In this document: positions 12,101 through 18,463 of the stretch, piece by piece | How positions within the stretch are numbered: position 1 is the stretch's first letter | How the letters are laid out: every line of letters starts with the position of its first letter | From: an uncultured Prevotellaceae bacterium | GTDB taxonomy: Bacteria; Bacteroidota; Bacteroidia; Bacteroidales; Bacteroidaceae | Length of the DNA stretch: 64,000 nt | NCBI GenBank assembly: GCA_946405695.1 | Contig: CAMJIA010000003.1 | Location: 11,650 to 75,649 of the forward strand | Reading direction: 5' to 3' | The notes under the pieces: model-generated | Database searches by the model: none | What the model was told of the DNA's origin: nothing | The model's input: the letters and a program-made list of their open reading frames with translations, nothing else | Position numbers and translations under genes: made by a program

Positions 12101-13753
12101 CTGACGCTGTCTGACCTGGCATCTGGCGAGGAGCACGTGTTCAACGTGAGCATCGTCAACAACAGCGGTGCCAGCCACACCTACACCGTCGAGAACCTGC
12201 CGAAGTGGATGACAGTGGACACGCCTACCGACGTGATTGGCCCGAAGGAGGAGAGCGAGTTGCTCTTCACCATCAGCAAGGACGTCAACGTGGGCAGCTA
12301 CGACAATGTCATCTACCTGACAGACGAGAACGGTCTCTACGAGCCGCTGACGCTGAACATCACGATCACTGGCGAGAAGCCCGACTGGACGGTTTCCGAC
12401 GACATGAAGCAGCACTCGATGAGCGTGGTGGGTCGCGTGCAGATCAAGGACGAGGTGGTCACCGACGCTCGCGACATGGTGGGTGTCTTCGACAACACGG
12501 GTCGCTGCATGGGTGTGGCCAACGTCAAGTACGATGCCACTACGGCAGAGGCACTGGTCTACCTGAACGTCTACGACAGCACCATTACCACCCGTCCGCT
12601 GGAGTTCCGTCTGTGGCACTACGACACGGGCAAGACGATGGTACTGACGCCTTCTGTGGCCATCACCTTCAGTCCGAACACGATAGTGGGAACAGCCAAG
12701 AGTCCTGTGGTGCTGAAGGCTGGCGACGACTACATCCAGCAGATAGACCTCGTGAAGGGTTGGAACTGGATAGCCTTCAACGTCTATAGCAACGCGTTCC
12801 GCAACGGTAAGGAGATGCTGAACCGATGGAGCTGGACGGAGGGCGACATGATTACCGACGACAACAACGACCTGGTACTGCGCTACGAGTCGGGACAGTG
12901 GATTACCAACAAGGGCGCTGAGGGCCTCGACAACCTCATGCTGTCTGTCTCGCAGAGCTACCGCGTCAAGTCGAATAACGAAAGGACACTCGACGTTCCA
13001 GGCAGCATCCTGCGCCAGCCTATCTACCGCAAGATGACGATCAAGCAGGGTTGGAACAATATCGGTTACACGCCGATGCTGAACCTGCCTGTCAGCACCG
13101 CACTGTCCGACTACTTCGACGAGGCCGAGGACGGCGACGTCATCAAGAGTCGTACGGAGTTTGCCATCTTCACCGTTGGCGACGGCGGCTCGAAGGAGTG
13201 GAAGGGTGGTCTGGAGTATATGAAACCTGGCGAGGGCTACATGCTCTATCGTAAGAAGCAGGAAACGGCTACGTTCACCTATCCGTTCTACGAGCCTGAC
13301 GCCATCTTCTTCGAGGGTACCAGTGCAAGCAGGGCGTTCGACATGCCTGAATACGCGCGTACCATGTCGCTGACGGCCCAGATAGAGGGTGTCGACCTGC
13401 AGGAGGGCGACCGTCTGTTGGCAGTCAATGGCGCCGAGATAGTGGGTGCCGCCACTGTGGCAGAAGGTTCTGGCGTCTGCTATGTGAGCATCGCCGGCGA
13501 CCAGTCTATGCCGCTGTCCTTCGTCCTGGAGCGTGATGGCGAACTGATAGCCACTGCCAACGATGTGCTCACCTACCAGGCTGATGCCATCGTCGGTTCG
13601 CCTGCCCAACCAACGGCCATCAGCTTCACGCGCATGTCAGACAGCATCGCTCAGACTTCTGGCTGGTACACCCTGCAGGGTGTCAAGCTGCAGGGCAAGC
13701 CCCAGCAGCGTGGTGTCTATATCCATAACGGTAAGAAACAAGTTGTAAAATAA
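3170..13753 (+). CDS. Giant multidomain T9SS-secreted surface protein (MABP-like, beta-helix, LamG domains)
   Basis: A 3527-residue exported protein of unknown function. It has a signal peptide (about 1-31, hydrophobic LMLLTAVCMFL). Three tandem DLNxGxGGxYIY segments (about 34-195) resemble MABP-type beta-prism repeats. A Fn3-like part is followed by a GLUG/beta-helix-like region (about 704-905) and carboxypeptidase-regulatory-like Ig folds (about 1059-1145 and 1154-1240). An Asp-rich stretch lies at 1988-2006. Two LamG/concanavalin-like domains (about 2450-2600 and 2657-2810), a BACON-like Ig domain (about 2977-3068) and two copies of a module shared with the next gene (about 3071-3185 and 3389-3485) follow. 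The last residues (GVYIHNGKKQVVK) match T9SS sorting tails elsewhere in the window. The ATG at 3170 is used; a second at 3173 is equivalent. The adjacent lipoprotein gene, 12 bp downstream, is likely co-transcribed. LamG and beta-prism folds suggest glycan or surface binding (inference). Confidence 0.85.
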   Translation: MMKQIFNTNRWLQLMLLTAVCMFLPSQRIAATESLFTEVKVVGYDSSDGWERFPSWNYKERDLNDGAGGQYIYLLYKKKDNPDPGDFITGFRILNTDTWDVPDTMEEDGVEWHLAPYDGEGNFKASKGDLNSGTGGRCIYLYYTKTPFANHRAVKSVWFTSDKAGSVSGVDLNAGAGGDYIYMHVGYLYEDEAEFGDPSSAFSYHASGRGSMHFKLMTSTYEDYRTMHDATFWLKDEQGDSIPMFWFNETSSDSKKDFVKTYFKNLKAGESTLFLTNSVQYSPKYALITGDDDQQFDHYRDTGKGDTSGNGFAELEWFYPASLAGQSYTLCISALLYYRIGDDTFTRAYSKEIGSIAFDEVTFQTFDAVPGTDAGEESMVKIPCISNYPIDWLSASYIDAYGAWKKMPAVKVENNSYAGFILLPATEPHDSVTITANIITATWDKSKLGDANWPTDNKNKLTLVLDSVPMLHNAQMLTADVDSLGSVVLQWKVSSPQYFDILESDQFLVQRSLTGKLDDYKSIGSVMLDTGQEDYTFKDSLFISSLKPELIDSVLGVPLVRYRIVRAATLQLWGTEKNPAISYVQPQIATLSLLQPTHATADWSNREESKILVKWNYLKNDLSHTYVWDTRAEMRMEIEMTNRDGKAVGKSTQVLTPAQIAAGQMEVTLHQSCVYYNITLVTEAKNSPIGQGTGGVLLNIASKEDYDKFRTRVSNGETELNAILTTNISAETDVLSNSSSKPYTGNFNGNGYHMYFNITSYDKNYLAPFVHVGNGFVVTNLKTTGTLASNNKYVSGLVAHTVNGVASIENCTSSIFISAKGTGDATHGGLVALQSSSGLYISNSMMNGRIEMGKRSYAGGMVGWRDSTVMARLSNCYTTGEGTATSYCYTFARHRNNLLTFLEDCSYRNKFGEAQGMQAYTPPVNACWQSGKPAVQQVAFSTPVTGTTTEVLVPASKFYYENNGKLVKSSLSAQPLQCSVLLEWATDGGAIDYFIVRRRDQAKGADEWEIIANDLTETRYEDKTTAPRHIYDYCVLAANDCQGVTYQSTDTIPGFCAKTGTVEGYVRFPDGSGIAGVTVNISSTDEAVSVQETAKTDESGYFRKEGLPYYGEDFSGSYRIAPNLNGYSEIRNITFGTEPGSNLIGNVEFYVEDNVKFSGFVLYNGTSIPVNGVSFYVDGREVRTAEGPVTTDFEGKFSFRMLPGDHIVQVRKAGHIFYQKGYYFEGNDTMQMVHHFDVDKAGVYFYDDTRVKLIGRIAGGKDQEAIPLDNSLSHNNLGDDLQMVFTLEGDRASRLVWDIQNSQLKERDEVFHHPTHDDNDYQTQVHTTLYRKVVKPDVRTGEYELYLPPVKWKIEQITAKGYATLFQDGHTSDVLDLSDSLTLHTDTIQGEWYSKSGDAVKEVEVKYHAQYNRIYHAPVSIGYKQVTYDTFDYLGNRYYTAKSLDGTSAKIELVRPVRKEGWPVGHRDSLRADYTFGYPVFNIERKYPLKIAATERYYYNNYEKSDTVDVVRLSGGKVTIRNGFVSSTHMETVELDSVGEYLYQLEAKQIPYMTTGEEALRTMTMTLEMAGTHYEAEPIRAYILNIFAQPGSNDMLSKELPVLVDVLRDPPGSGSSATLAKGSTLTAGFQLDVTSKIGVRLDLGFGTDFDTWQGVGAGIYNSASNVFNVDVDLVWNHSSQAAYSYNMTSNVDISTSNSPYVVGADGDVYIGLNTNVLMKPAVAIRAIPDSIYQRSRGEEAAGRLLVIKKGVDAETGDPVYLVRSTTTAVGQEVQSTFAHSQTYILSQLIPELAKECYSLMFTGTREEAQRQANATGKEVYLSLRQPDDEAFGLVNTKKKVTQGDETWEYFYNDIIFEAAEGINYVIIKPSSAPAGNDDDLVADFSQSMLYWAAMIAKNEREKVQASDKLQNFDVDGAAGMSYSEEFDSQYQTTDTDTNIATTLTYSNDLQGYFIRGLNSMMSTSMNWFFSKLFKYLINKTTLGSVTDYGDDDEDDNDDDNGQDDEINMLGLNWHFHILPVLDLDIVPHYSSTEKFTRKESFNIAMDPRSHLNFDVFYADAIPTEQEAVSWDNVFVNNNFNYEDNLVIGNIFNNNSNLTNNTRLKRGFIYRTRSGATQRTWEDERTTIFYNAGTVLDARTKKIENPIIYLDKQSVSGVPFGEPARFKVMMTNESEQPEAAYPYFDLYLDDKTNPNGAKVLMDGMPLTNSGRVIEATPGVVTTKTIEVYAGEGFDYDNLKLCLMSQGDLRTYQEASFSVHYLQTAGGVDIASPGDKWIMNTDAPYDEDRGWYLPVIISGFDRNQHNFDHIEFQYKESARGDDYWTNLCAFYADSTYYKGASGTKEMIPSNGNITTRFYGEGVVMEKGYDLRAVLFCRNGNSYLTSSSKVLSGVKDTRRPQLFDTPEPKDGILGAEDNIIFNFSEPIEHNYLQVTTNFEVKGETNETIIEENPSLLFDGGGSAESDARRNFSSRNITVEVMIKPDDTGKAMPIFSHGRDGKQLQLWLTENKTLRAVVDDRVVESKTPLTFNGFKRVAMVLNNDKQTLSLYADSLEATLDSVVYTGNGPLIYGGTNQVDVSKRSFYSGRMLQGRVWNRAMDLVLLNMYGNKLLTGYEMGLIDYYPMNEGMGDYAEDGAQGAHLRLDNVGWTVPRSMSLQLDYNRVQADGSKGLQLKEDFFSRDADQDYTLMFWFKTNVNGRGALLSNGSGRTTDVEPADKFFIGFEGDSLKYRANGREFFLGNDYSDDRWHHFALAMSKASQVGSVYLDFKPKAQFSTEHIGGMGGNHFYVGNMVWNEQGPDSDKRHQQNALSGRIDGLTLFEQSLPPALIQRYGDKGLSGEEKGLKTYLDFCRQERQKNGELLLEPYVLNKVIHRDNDGNISQRNDTVFVLHADSIVAYIDKDNGAPIQAYEELRELNFSFVGSNHQLMVNVNELNSRINKRRVYVTVSDIPDVNGNMMASPATLAFFVDRNPLRWSRRQLTLSDLASGEEHVFNVSIVNNSGASHTYTVENLPKWMTVDTPTDVIGPKEESELLFTISKDVNVGSYDNVIYLTDENGLYEPLTLNITITGEKPDWTVSDDMKQHSMSVVGRVQIKDEVVTDARDMVGVFDNTGRCMGVANVKYDATTAEALVYLNVYDSTITTRPLEFRLWHYDTGKTMVLTPSVAITFSPNTIVGTAKSPVVLKAGDDYIQQIDLVKGWNWIAFNVYSNAFRNGKEMLNRWSWTEGDMITDDNNDLVLRYESGQWITNKGAEGLDNLMLSVSQSYRVKSNNERTLDVPGSILRQPIYRKMTIKQGWNNIGYTPMLNLPVSTALSDYFDEAEDGDVIKSRTEFAIFTVGDGGSKEWKGGLEYMKPGEGYMLYRKKQETATFTYPFYEPDAIFFEGTSASRAFDMPEYARTMSLTAQIEGVDLQEGDRLLAVNGAEIVGAATVAEGSGVCYVSIAGDQSMPLSFVLERDGELIATANDVLTYQADAIVGSPAQPTAISFTRMSDSIAQTSGWYTLQGVKLQGKPQQRGVYIHNGKKQVVK

Positions 13754-13765
13754 ATAAGGTATACG

Positions 13766-14575
13766 ATGAATAATAAATTATGTATCATGATGATTGCAGC
13801 CCTCACCATCCTGTGGGGCTGCTCATCATCGAGTGACGATGGTTCTGACCCTTCGCAGCAGCAGTCTCAGGAAGAGAACAGCCTGTTTACGGCATCGGAA
13901 TATCCCGACTGGACCATCAACTGGAAATGGTTTGAAACAACGCCCAACTGGCAGGAACCAGACCGCAATCAGTATGCTGATCCGTGCAGCATGCAGCTCC
14001 GCGTGGTGCTGGACGAAGGCTTGGCGTCTTACTCCACAGATGCCGACAAGATGGCGGTATTCATCGACGGAACCTGTCGTGGCGTCAGCCCACGCAATGT
14101 CTTGGAACAGGACGGCAAGGTCGTCTTCCTGATGAATATCAAGGGCGACAGACAGGAGATTGGCAGCACCATGGAGCTGCGCTATTTCAGTGCCCAGCTC
14201 ACCCAAACGTTTAAGAACAAGAAACTTCCACCGTTTGAGCCCGACAACCTGTGGGGCGAGAAGTACAACCTGGTGCAGGAGATTAGCATGGGCAGCTCCA
14301 AGTATCCCTACACCACGAAATTGAGCGTCGTGCTGCCTTCTGAACTGCCGTTCAAGGCACACAGCAGCGACTGTGTCTACGTCTTTGTGAAGGATGATTG
14401 CCGCGGAGTCTTCAAGACGAGCACAGAAAACGTCTTCTCCGGCTACGTGTTCAGTCATAACGAGGGCGAGACTGCCGAAATCCGCTACTACAGCGCCGAC
14501 AAGCAGGGCTACTACACCATCAAGTCCCCCGTCACGCTGAACAATAGCGACCAGACTGTCAACATCAAGTTCTAG
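13766..14575 (+). CDS. Secreted lipoprotein, probable partner of the giant protein
   Basis: A 269-residue lipoprotein: signal peptide with lipobox ILWGC, the Cys at residue 19, followed by Ser/Asp/Gln-rich spacer to about residue 40. The mature part has two copies of one module (about 46-155 and 178-269). Each contains a core like AVFIDGTCRGV or VFVKDDCRGVF, followed by beta strands ending in an ELRYF/EIRYY motif. The same module occurs twice near the C terminus of the giant protein immediately upstream (VGVFDNTGRCMGV). Only 12 bp separate the two genes and no terminator lies between, so co-expression is likely. I do not recognise a catalytic motif. A role in anchoring or assisting the giant protein at the outer membrane is inference from linkage and shared sequence. 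Confidence 0.75.
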   Translation: MNNKLCIMMIAALTILWGCSSSSDDGSDPSQQQSQEENSLFTASEYPDWTINWKWFETTPNWQEPDRNQYADPCSMQLRVVLDEGLASYSTDADKMAVFIDGTCRGVSPRNVLEQDGKVVFLMNIKGDRQEIGSTMELRYFSAQLTQTFKNKKLPPFEPDNLWGEKYNLVQEISMGSSKYPYTTKLSVVLPSELPFKAHSSDCVYVFVKDDCRGVFKTSTENVFSGYVFSHNEGETAEIRYYSADKQGYYTIKSPVTLNNSDQTVNIKF

Positions 14576-14597
14576 GATGGTCGCAAAACTTTGTCAT

Positions 14598-14616
14598 ATG
14601 TAACATCATGTTACAT
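14598..14616. repeat. Short palindrome after the lipoprotein gene
   Basis: ATGTAAC and GTTACAT are perfect 7-bp arms around ATCAT, 22 bp past the stop codon at 14575. No T-run follows, so it may be an operator or weak hairpin rather than a terminator. Confidence 0.4.
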
Positions 14617-14659
14617 TTAACGTAAAAAACACCGTATTCAGCGCATTGTCATTCGATGC

Positions 14660-14817
14660 GTTGCGGTGTTGCAGCGTTGCAGTTCCAAAATAGGTTATGC
14701 GAAAGTCCACAACTAACTCTATATTTATATATATATTATAATATATATATAAATATAGATATATTATAGGGGCGTGGGAATAGCTTTTCGAGAACTGCAA
14801 CACTGCAACGACGCAAC
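14660..14817. repeat. 158-bp concentric inverted repeat with a perfect 40-bp AT palindrome core
   Basis: Outer arms 14660-14685 and 14792-14817 (26 bp) are complementary at 23 of 26 positions. The core 14719-14758 is a perfect palindrome of two 20-bp arms with no loop, made of A and T except the terminal C/G. Both structures share the same centre, between 14738 and 14739. The 33-bp segments between core and arms are only weakly complementary. It lies in the 570-bp gap between two plus-strand genes. It could be a MITE-like element or an RNA/DNA cruciform; no target-site duplication was obvious. Confidence 0.85.
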
Positions 14818-14898
14818 AAACTCTTGCAGAAAAATTCGAGAACCGCAATGAATATTTCGTACATTTGTATCGTCAAATTAAGAGACGAAAGATGCGCG

Positions 14899-14963
14899 GC
14901 AGGCAGGAAAAATCAGCGCTCTGGCCAAGCAGGAAAATTTCCCTAGGCAGGCCGCAAAAATGA
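14899..14963. repeat. Intergenic GGCAGG-type repeat, copy A
   Basis: Imperfect units built on GGCAGGAAAA recur here, ending with CCTAGGCAGG at 14942-14951. The same 10-mer and its flanks occur twice in the gap near 42554-42597. The remainder of 14964-15084 is A-rich with no convincing gene. Confidence 0.6.
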
Positions 14964-15084
14964 AGTCCGCGAGGCGATAGGAACGAAAAAACAAAACGAT
15001 AACCAAAAAATTTAACAAACAACAACCAACGAAACACAACTTATGACACCGAAAATGACACCATCAGAGAAGAAATTGAAAGAA

Positions 15085-15118
15085 TTTGTGCTAATATCAG
15101 AAAAAATGTGTATCTTTG
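15085..15118 (+). promoter_or_regulatory. Promoter of the fimbrillin-like lipoprotein gene
   Basis: TTTG at 15085-15088 and TATCTTTG at 15111-15118 are separated by 22 bp, matching the Bacteroidota -33/-7 consensus. Transcription should start about 20 bp ahead of the ATG at 15146. Confidence 0.7.
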
Positions 15119-15145
15119 CAGCAAATTTATATGTAATATAAAAAC

Positions 15146-16006
15146 ATGATTAACGATATGAGAAAACTATTCATACTTTTTTCCGTCATAGCCCTTGCCG
15201 CCTGCGGAGGCAGTGACGATGTCGAACCCACCTCTCGCGACGTTCCATCACCCCGTCTGCTGACTGTCGAGGTAAGCGAGAATCCCATGCAGGACGAAAG
15301 CGCCTCTGCACGAGAGATAACACGCACGGCTGTAGCAACTACCACAGCAACGCTCAGTGGTTTCACAATGAACTACACAGATGCATGGCACCCTCATTTC
15401 ACCAAAACCGGTGACACCTGGAGCACTCCCGACTGGCCAGTACTAGATGACAGCAAATTAGACTTCTATGCCCATGATGGTGGCACGTTTCAGTGGAACA
15501 GCGGCAATCCCTACGTTAATTTCACAATGGATAACGATGCTTTCAAGCAGAAAGATTTCCTCGTAGCTAAGCACGAACAGATATCCTATAGTGAAGCGAG
15601 CGGCAAGGTTTCGTTGGCTTTCGACCACGCTTGCGCCGCTGTGCAGTTCAAGGTCTATAAGGAAGTGGACACAGACTATACGGTAAACAGCATCGTGCTG
15701 AAGGGCATGAAGAACCAAGCAAATTACAGCTACAGCACAGGCTGGGGAGAGGCTGGCTATTCAACCGATTGGGCTGACGAAAACCAGAGATATTACACGC
15801 TGACCAACAGAGACATCGCTGTCACCAAAGAAAAACAACTGCTACCCTGCGGATGGCTATTCTTCATCCCCCAGGCAAAGGACGACATACGGATAGAAAT
15901 CAGCTACAACGGTGGCAGTAAGAAGACCCTTACCCTGTCTTCAGGCACTTGGGAGGCTGGCAAACAGTACACTGTTAACATTAGAATTGGAGGAAGCGGA
16001 TCATGA
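15146..16006 (+). CDS. Fimbrillin-family (Mfa-like) lipoprotein
   Basis: A 286-residue lipoprotein with lipobox ALAAC and an acidic GGSDD spacer just after it. Its N-terminal half has the pattern of Bacteroidota fimbrillin-like proteins (FimA/Mfa1 superfamily): a strand with FTMNYTDAWHP, a TPDWPVLDDSKLDFYA segment, then SLAFDHACAAVQFKV, which resembles the conserved FxHxxAxxxF strand of the family. Such proteins are pilus subunits or pilus-related adhesins exported as lipoproteins and processed at the surface. The ATG at 15146 is used; the ATG at 15158 gives a more usual signal peptide and is equally possible. The stop overlaps a small downstream ORF in an ATGA junction. No usher- or anchor-like pilus genes are nearby, so it may be a solitary fimbrillin-like surface lipoprotein. 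Confidence 0.75.
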   Translation: MINDMRKLFILFSVIALAACGGSDDVEPTSRDVPSPRLLTVEVSENPMQDESASAREITRTAVATTTATLSGFTMNYTDAWHPHFTKTGDTWSTPDWPVLDDSKLDFYAHDGGTFQWNSGNPYVNFTMDNDAFKQKDFLVAKHEQISYSEASGKVSLAFDHACAAVQFKVYKEVDTDYTVNSIVLKGMKNQANYSYSTGWGEAGYSTDWADENQRYYTLTNRDIAVTKEKQLLPCGWLFFIPQAKDDIRIEISYNGGSKKTLTLSSGTWEAGKQYTVNIRIGGSGS

Positions 16007-16134
16007 AGAAAAGATATCAGCAACCCGCTATTCGCGAGGTTAAATTACAGCCCCAAGTCCACGTCCTTGTCTATTCCGTCAACGAATATACAGATGGCGG
16101 TTCTGAAGACGTGAAAGACGATTCTGGTTGGTAA
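16003..16134 (+). CDS. 43-residue small protein translationally coupled to the fimbrillin-like gene
   Basis: An ATG at 16003 overlaps the upstream TGA (ATGA at 16003-16006) and opens a 43-codon frame ending with TAA at 16132-16134. The product starts MKKRYQQPAIREVKL and ends in an acidic tail, SEDVKDDSGW. It has no signal peptide or membrane segment. Short proteins opening with MKKxYxxP and ending in Gly/Asp-rich tails are seen beside surface lipoprotein genes in Bacteroidota, but I know no function for them. The overlap argues for real translation by coupling; length alone would not. Confidence 0.55.
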   Translation: MKKRYQQPAIREVKLQPQVHVLVYSVNEYTDGGSEDVKDDSGW

Positions 16135-16171
16135 CCAGCATCATTCGTAAAAAAAAAATAGAATAAGATAT

Positions 16172-16990
16172 ATGATGAAGAAACTACTGTTAATGACTAT
16201 GATGTTAGTGGCAATGAGTGCTATGGCACAGAAGCCGATAGAGATGAACTTGTGGCCTGACGGTCCGAAGACGAGTAACAACGACCCGAAGGACATGGCA
16301 AAGGTGTGGGTGTACCTGCCCAACGAGAAAAAGGCAACGGGACGCGCCGTGGTGTGCTGTCCTGGCGGCGGCTACACCCATCTGGCTATGGGCCATGAGG
16401 GCCACGAGTGGGCACCGTTCTTTACCAGTCAGGGTATAGCGCTGATAGTGCTGAAGTACCGCATGCCGCATGGCGTCTGGCAGGTGCCTGCCGAGGATGC
16501 CGAAGAGGCTATGCGACTGGTGCGCCGCAATGCCAAGGAGTGGCATATCAACACGAAGGATGTGGGCATCATGGGTTTCTCGGCAGGTGGTCACCTGGCC
16601 TCTACCGTTGCCACCCACGCTACTGGCGACGCCATGCCCAACTTCCAGATACTGTTCTACCCCGTCATATCGATGGAGCAGGGCGTGACCCATCAGGGTT
16701 CGCGCGACAACCTGCTGGGCAAGAAGCCCAAGCGCAAACTGGTGAACGAATACTGCAACGAGCAGCACATAGGTCACCACACGCCTCGCGCCTTCCTGGC
16801 ACTGGCCCACGACGACAAGGCTGTGCCGCCCATCAACAGCCTCAACTACTATGAGGAACTGTATGTCAACAAGGTTCCCGCCAGCATGCATATCTACCCC
16901 TCGGGAGGTCACGGCTTCGGCATCCGCCAGTCGTTCGCCTACCATCTGGAGATGATGCTGGAACTGAAGGCGTGGTTGGGCAGCTTCTAA
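16172..16990 (+). CDS. Secreted alpha/beta-hydrolase esterase (BD-FAE / acetyl-xylan esterase-like)
   Basis: A 272-residue protein with a signal peptide ending near MSAMAQK (about residue 19). It has the alpha/beta-hydrolase fold landmarks in order: the oxyanion-hole region PGGGYTHLAMGHEGH, the nucleophile elbow GFSAGGH (Ser about residue 136), an Asp in LAHDDKAVPP and the His in GGHGFGI. This arrangement matches endo-1,4-beta-xylanase-linked or acetyl-xylan esterases of the BD-FAE/Abhydrolase_3 group common in Prevotella, which remove acetyl or other acyl groups from plant polysaccharides. Substrate is inferred. The flippase gene follows 12 bp downstream, so the two may share a transcript although their functions look unrelated. 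Confidence 0.82.
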   Translation: MMKKLLLMTMMLVAMSAMAQKPIEMNLWPDGPKTSNNDPKDMAKVWVYLPNEKKATGRAVVCCPGGGYTHLAMGHEGHEWAPFFTSQGIALIVLKYRMPHGVWQVPAEDAEEAMRLVRRNAKEWHINTKDVGIMGFSAGGHLASTVATHATGDAMPNFQILFYPVISMEQGVTHQGSRDNLLGKKPKRKLVNEYCNEQHIGHHTPRAFLALAHDDKAVPPINSLNYYEELYVNKVPASMHIYPSGGHGFGIRQSFAYHLEMMLELKAWLGSF

Positions 16991-17002
16991 ACACTGGCAG
17001 CT

Positions 17003-18451
17003 ATGGCAAACATGAAATCACTGGCCAAGGACACGGCCATCTACGGACTATCGAGCATCGTCGGCAGGTTCCTGAACTACCTGCTGGTACCGCTGTACAC
17101 CTACTACATGCCGCACGAGACGGGCGACTACGGCATTAGCACGAACGTCTATGCCTATGTGGCGCTGATACTGGTGCTGCTGACCTTTGGCATGGAGACT
17201 TCCTTGTTCCGCTTTGCCAACGACGAGAAGAACAAGCCTGACACCGTGTTCACAACGGCAATGGCCGTGGTGGGTTCGTTGACTGCCGTCTTCCTGCTGT
17301 TGCTGTTCGGACTGATAACCCCTATCAGCAATGTCCTCGGCTATACGGAGCACCCAGACTATCTGCTGATGATGGGTGTGGTGGTAGCCCTCGACGCCCT
17401 GCAGGCCATCCCGTTCAGCTTCCTGCGTTTCCAGAAGCGCGCCATCCGTTTTGCATCGCTGAAGATGCTGTTCATCGTCTTTAACATCGGACTGAACGTG
17501 CTGTATTTTGTCGTCCTCGGCAAAACATCGGTGTTCTACGTCTTCTTTATCAACCTGTTGTGTACGGCATTCATCACCCTGTTCTTCATCCCAGACTTGT
17601 TGAAAATACAATGGAAGTTCGATGGTCAGCTGCTACGCCAGATGTTCAGCTACTCGTGGCCCATCCTGATACTGGGCATCGCAGGTATCCTGAACCAGGT
17701 GGCCGACAAGATTCTCTTCCCGCTGGTTTATCCTGACGAAGCACAGGCCAACATCCTGCTGGGCGACTACGGTTCGTGTGTGAAGATTGCGATGATTATG
17801 GCCATGATCACCATGGCCTTCCGCTATGCCTACGAGCCCATCGTCTTCGCCAAGTCGAAGGATGCCGACAAGACCGAATACTATGCGGCAGCGATGAAGT
17901 ACTTCCTCATCTTTACGCTGCTGGCATACCTTTGCGTCGTGGGCTGGATGCCCCTGCTGCAATACATTCTGGGTGCCAACTACCGCGAGGGACTGGGCGT
18001 GGTACCCATCGTCATGGCGGCGGAAATCATGATGGGTGTCTACTTCAACCTGTCGTTCTGGTACAAGCTCATCGACAAGACCATCTATGGCGCGTGGTTC
18101 TCGCTGACAGGATGTGCGGTACTCTTTGCCGTCAACATCCTCTTCATCCCTGAGTACGGCTACTGGGCCTGTGCATGGGGTGGTGTCGCTGGCTACGGCA
18201 CAGCCATGGTGCTGAGCTACATCGTCGGACAAAAGAAGAACCCCATACCCTACCCCATGAAGGACATTGCCCTTTATGTGTTATTGACTGTTGTCATCTT
18301 CTGTGTGATGCAGCTTAGCGATGAGTGGCCCATGATAGGGGCACTGGCCTTCAATACCCTGTTCATCATCCTCTTTGTGGCATATATCATCTACAAAGAC
18401 CTGCCACTCAAGAGCCTTCCTGTGATTGGAAAATATTTCAAGAAATCGTAA
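17003..18451 (+). CDS. Polysaccharide/lipid-linked oligosaccharide flippase (Wzx-like, MVF superfamily)
   Basis: A 482-residue integral membrane protein with about 12-14 hydrophobic segments. The N terminus, KDTAIYGLSSIVGRFLNYLLVPLYT, is the typical opening of Wzx/RfbX-type exporters of the multidrug/oligosaccharidyl-lipid/polysaccharide superfamily. These flip undecaprenyl-linked sugar units across the inner membrane for O-antigen, capsule or exopolysaccharide assembly. No glycosyltransferase or polymerase cluster surrounds it here, so its substrate cannot be guessed; a solitary flippase is a known arrangement in Bacteroidota. The next gene begins 12 bp after the stop codon. Confidence 0.85.
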   Translation: MANMKSLAKDTAIYGLSSIVGRFLNYLLVPLYTYYMPHETGDYGISTNVYAYVALILVLLTFGMETSLFRFANDEKNKPDTVFTTAMAVVGSLTAVFLLLLFGLITPISNVLGYTEHPDYLLMMGVVVALDALQAIPFSFLRFQKRAIRFASLKMLFIVFNIGLNVLYFVVLGKTSVFYVFFINLLCTAFITLFFIPDLLKIQWKFDGQLLRQMFSYSWPILILGIAGILNQVADKILFPLVYPDEAQANILLGDYGSCVKIAMIMAMITMAFRYAYEPIVFAKSKDADKTEYYAAAMKYFLIFTLLAYLCVVGWMPLLQYILGANYREGLGVVPIVMAAEIMMGVYFNLSFWYKLIDKTIYGAWFSLTGCAVLFAVNILFIPEYGYWACAWGGVAGYGTAMVLSYIVGQKKNPIPYPMKDIALYVLLTVVIFCVMQLSDEWPMIGALAFNTLFIILFVAYIIYKDLPLKSLPVIGKYFKKS

Positions 18452-18463
18452 AACCATAAACTA

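Noticed and set aside
11747..13609. 620-codon open frame antisense to the giant gene
   Set aside because: It is entirely inside the sense gene, has repetitive His/Val/Asp-rich composition typical of a complementary reading of biased codons, and has no start signal or known domain.
14606..14848. 80-codon minus-strand frame across the concentric palindrome
   Set aside because: The IYLYLYIYYNIYI stretch is just the AT palindrome read in frame; no ribosome-binding or coding signs.
15043..15141. 32-codon plus-strand frame MTPKMTPSEKK ahead of the fimbrillin-like gene
   Set aside because: It spans the -33/-7 promoter elements, so it would not be on that transcript; no other support.
16408..16854. 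148-codon overlapping plus-strand frame inside the esterase gene
   Set aside because: Out-of-frame shadow with no homology, while the esterase frame has all catalytic motifs.
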